Shown here piece by piece: positions 62,092 through 64,000 of a DNA stretch of 64,000 bases. Position 1 is the first letter of the stretch; each line of letters begins with the position of its first letter. Made by a program: the position numbers and the translations under genes. The notes beneath the pieces are model-generated. The model was not told where the DNA came from and ran no database searches. It saw only the letters and a program-made list of their open reading frames with translations. Source of the DNA: Halostagnicola kamekurae (GTDB lineage Archaea; Halobacteriota; Halobacteria; Halobacteriales; Natrialbaceae); assembly GCF_900116205.1 (NCBI RefSeq), contig NZ_FOZS01000001.1, forward strand, positions 1,178,001-1,242,000, in the 5' to 3' direction.

Positions 62092-62853
62092 ATGGTTGGA
62101 ATTGAAACGAATGAGTTGACGAAACGGTATAGTGAGACACTCGCAGTCGATCGCTTAGACCTCTCGATTCCAGAGGGCATCGTCTACGGGTTTCTTGGGC
62201 CGAACGGCGCAGGAAAAACGACGACAATGCGACTGCTCACCGGTCTCACTCAACCAACGAGTGGTACCGGATCTGTCACTGACGTTCCGATCACAGATCG
62301 GGACGGACTGAGATCTCACATCGGATACCTCCCTGAGGAACCACCACTATACGAACATGCCACCGCATACGAACAACTCGAATACGTCGCTGGACTCCGT
62401 GATTTACCCGCAGAGACGACCCGAGAGCGCATCGATACATTACTTGATGAGCTCGATCTCACGGCTGATGCCGGGACACGAATCGCGGATTACTCGAAAG
62501 GGATGCGGCAGAAAACCGCGTATATCCAGGCCGTCCTTCACGAACCAGATGTCGTTTTCTTAGACGAACCGACGTCCGGACTGGATCCACGCGCGGCTCG
62601 CACGATTCGAGAACTGATTACGGATCTCGCTGATTCGGGAACGACTGTGTTTCTCTCAACGCACATTCTCCCTGTCGTTGAAGAAGTCGCAGATACAGTC
62701 GGCATCCTCTACGACGGACAACTCGTTGCTGAAGACGCTCCAGAGACACTCACACAACGCGCAGAAACCGGCGAGACACAAACACTTGAAGACGTGTTTT
62801 TGGAACTGACGAGTACTGATCCCGCCGCCGATGAGAGGGCAACCGATGGCTGA
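62092..62853 (+). CDS. ABC transporter ATP-binding protein
   Basis: This 253-residue ATPase starts MVGIETNELTKRYSETLAVD. Walker A GPNGAGKTT is near residue 38, the signature DYSKGMRQK near 134, and Walker B with VVFLDEPTSGLDP follows. The C-terminal QTLEDVFLELTST fits ABC-2 exporters. It overlaps the permease gene by 8 bases, and lies 39 bases after DUF6159 copy C, so the three are probably one transcript. The substrate is unknown. Confidence 0.88.
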   Translation: MVGIETNELTKRYSETLAVDRLDLSIPEGIVYGFLGPNGAGKTTTMRLLTGLTQPTSGTGSVTDVPITDRDGLRSHIGYLPEEPPLYEHATAYEQLEYVAGLRDLPAETTRERIDTLLDELDLTADAGTRIADYSKGMRQKTAYIQAVLHEPDVVFLDEPTSGLDPRAARTIRELITDLADSGTTVFLSTHILPVVEEVADTVGILYDGQLVAEDAPETLTQRAETGETQTLEDVFLELTSTDPAADERATDG

Positions 62854-64000
62854 ATCAAACTGGCCACGACATGCGCTGCGTATCGGCGTGTTCGAATTCC
62901 GCCGGTCTGTACGCGCACTGTGGCATGATAAAGTTCGGTTTGCGTTGATGGCACTCGGAACGATAGTTCCGTCACTCATCACGCTGGCAGTTGTCTACCT
63001 GTTCGCCGATGCGATACGCGAGATCAGTGGGGTTGCCGTTCCAGATATGGCTCGCGGTATGATCGCGCTGTTCTGGTTGTTCGGTGTCTATCTCATCGCT
63101 CAGCGTGTCGTTTCAGCACGACCACGCATTGACGCGGAACCGCTGATGCTGACGACAGTCTCAGCACGAACTGCTGCCTTCGGATTGCTCATCGCAGAGA
63201 TGCTGCGACTTCTCGCCCACACTGCCATTTCCATCCTTGTACTCACTGGCGTGAGTGTGGCTCTACTGGGATCTCCCGTAAGTGTCCTTCTGCTCCCGGT
63301 CGTGGCTGTTCTCTTCGCTGCGACCGTTGTCGTCACAGGGTCGTTGGTGGGATACGCGATTGCGTTGCTCGTTGCGACGTCGCCGTTCGTCGCCCGGCAT
63401 AAAACGATACTTGGAACGGCCGCGACACTGCTTGCAATGGGCGGGTACTTCCTCTTTCTCTACCCACAGGTTGGTGGTCTGAGCCAAGCCGCGCTCGCGT
63501 GGTTCCCACTCGGATGGCTCGCTGATCTTGCGGTCGTGGGAACGCCGTTTGTCGGCTCGACTATTCGAGCCGTCGGTGTCCTCGCCGGAAGCGCAGCACT
63601 ACTTGTCAGTGGTGGCCTTCTCATCGAACGCGCAACGGTCGCGTTCTGGTTTATTGAACCGGTGGATCCGCAGACAGCAGGTGACCAACCCCTCCCTGAC
63701 CAGACTACTGGGAACAAAACCACCCGGCCACGAACCCGTGATACACTTGCAGATGCTGTCGCGCCGCTCACTATTCCGCAATTTGTTTCGACACCAGTTC
63801 GCCGCGTCGCAGAATGGGCGATCATGCGGACGCGCCGTGACCCGAACCGGTTGATGTTTCTCTTTATCCCCGTATTCGCAATCGGAAGTCCGCTTGTCAA
63901 TACAGCCGTACAATCCGGCTCAATTGGCACGATAGCTGCCCCGCTGAGCGCTGTTGCCCTCCCTTGGATTGCTGGTTCGCTCTTTGCAATGAACCCGCTT
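62846..64000 (+). CDS. ABC-2 type transporter permease, cut by the window edge
   Basis: ATG at 62846 (MAESNWPRHALRIGVFEFRR) overlaps the ATPase stop; 385 codons are visible and the frame is open at 64000. It has at least seven membrane segments (FALMALGTIVPSLITLAVVY, ALFWLFGVYLIAQRVVS, LLPVVAVLFAATVVVTGSLV) and a loop with RRVAEWAIMRTRRDPNRLMF in the second half. It is a two-part, large permease such as those paired with a single ATPase. It completes the exporter that starts at 62092. Confidence 0.8.
   Translation, partial: MAESNWPRHALRIGVFEFRRSVRALWHDKVRFALMALGTIVPSLITLAVVYLFADAIREISGVAVPDMARGMIALFWLFGVYLIAQRVVSARPRIDAEPLMLTTVSARTAAFGLLIAEMLRLLAHTAISILVLTGVSVALLGSPVSVLLLPVVAVLFAATVVVTGSLVGYAIALLVATSPFVARHKTILGTAATLLAMGGYFLFLYPQVGGLSQAALAWFPLGWLADLAVVGTPFVGSTIRAVGVLAGSAALLVSGGLLIERATVAFWFIEPVDPQTAGDQPLPDQTTGNKTTRPRTRDTLADAVAPLTIPQFVSTPVRRVAEWAIMRTRRDPNRLMFLFIPVFAIGSPLVNTAVQSGSIGTIAAPLSAVALPWIAGSLFAMNPL

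Overview
The window reads as haloarchaeal DNA. Most proteins are very acidic, core genes are GC-rich with C or G in third codon positions, and many starts sit 25-30 bases after an A/T-rich box with no Shine-Dalgarno sequence, as in leaderless transcripts. Many families are typical of Halobacteria: DUF1616, HalOD1, PhiH1-repressor-like proteins, DUF4330, DUF6159 and short CPxCG zinc ribbons. I do not assign a species.

Region 1 (1-18.3 kb) is GC-rich and largely intact. A tightly packed minus-strand operon (7925 to 2351) encodes a nucleotide-sugar dehydrogenase, a possible 56-residue protein, a DUF354 glycosyltransferase, a GT4 glycosyltransferase and a polytopic membrane protein. A membrane-anchored winged-helix protein, glmS, an ABC transporter pair, an acidic surface protein and a NodU-type carbamoyltransferase follow. 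Two tandem paralogous membrane proteins, one carrying a winged helix, end the region. Together these look like production and modification of a surface glycan.

Region 2 (18.6-41.4 kb) is a patchwork glycan island. It has several AT-rich glycosyltransferases, a methyltransferase, a Wzx-type flippase, a Wzy-type polymerase, a complete rmlC-like/rmlA/rmlD/rmlB set for dTDP-rhamnose-type sugars and an asparagine-synthetase-like protein. Decayed IS elements (ISH3/IS4-like, IS6, IS5, IS200/IS605) and truncated genes lie between these pieces. The first glycosyltransferase gene changes base composition inside its own reading frame, which looks like a recombination boundary. At 35.3-37.7 kb lies a small provirus- or plasmid-like cluster: zinc ribbon, HalOD1, PhiH1-repressor-like, and a frameshifted coiled-coil protein.

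Region 3 (41.5-53 kb) starts with two tandem, decayed MNT-HEPN toxin-antitoxin modules. A secreted repeat protein and a divergent regulator/secreted-protein pair with a shared candidate operator follow. After these come DUF4330, a MIP18-type assembly factor with an amidohydrolase, a LURP-one protein, a lipoprotein and another IS5 remnant.

Region 4 (53-64 kb) is built around three DUF6159 membrane-protein paralogues. Their neighbours are a lipoprotein with a HEYAH metallopeptidase-like motif and an ABC transporter pair whose permease runs off the window. Between the second and third paralogue lie an IS5 pseudogene, a creatininase-family enzyme and two successive membrane-protein plus XRE-regulator modules, the first of them broken.

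I saw no rRNA, no tRNA that I could support and no CRISPR array.
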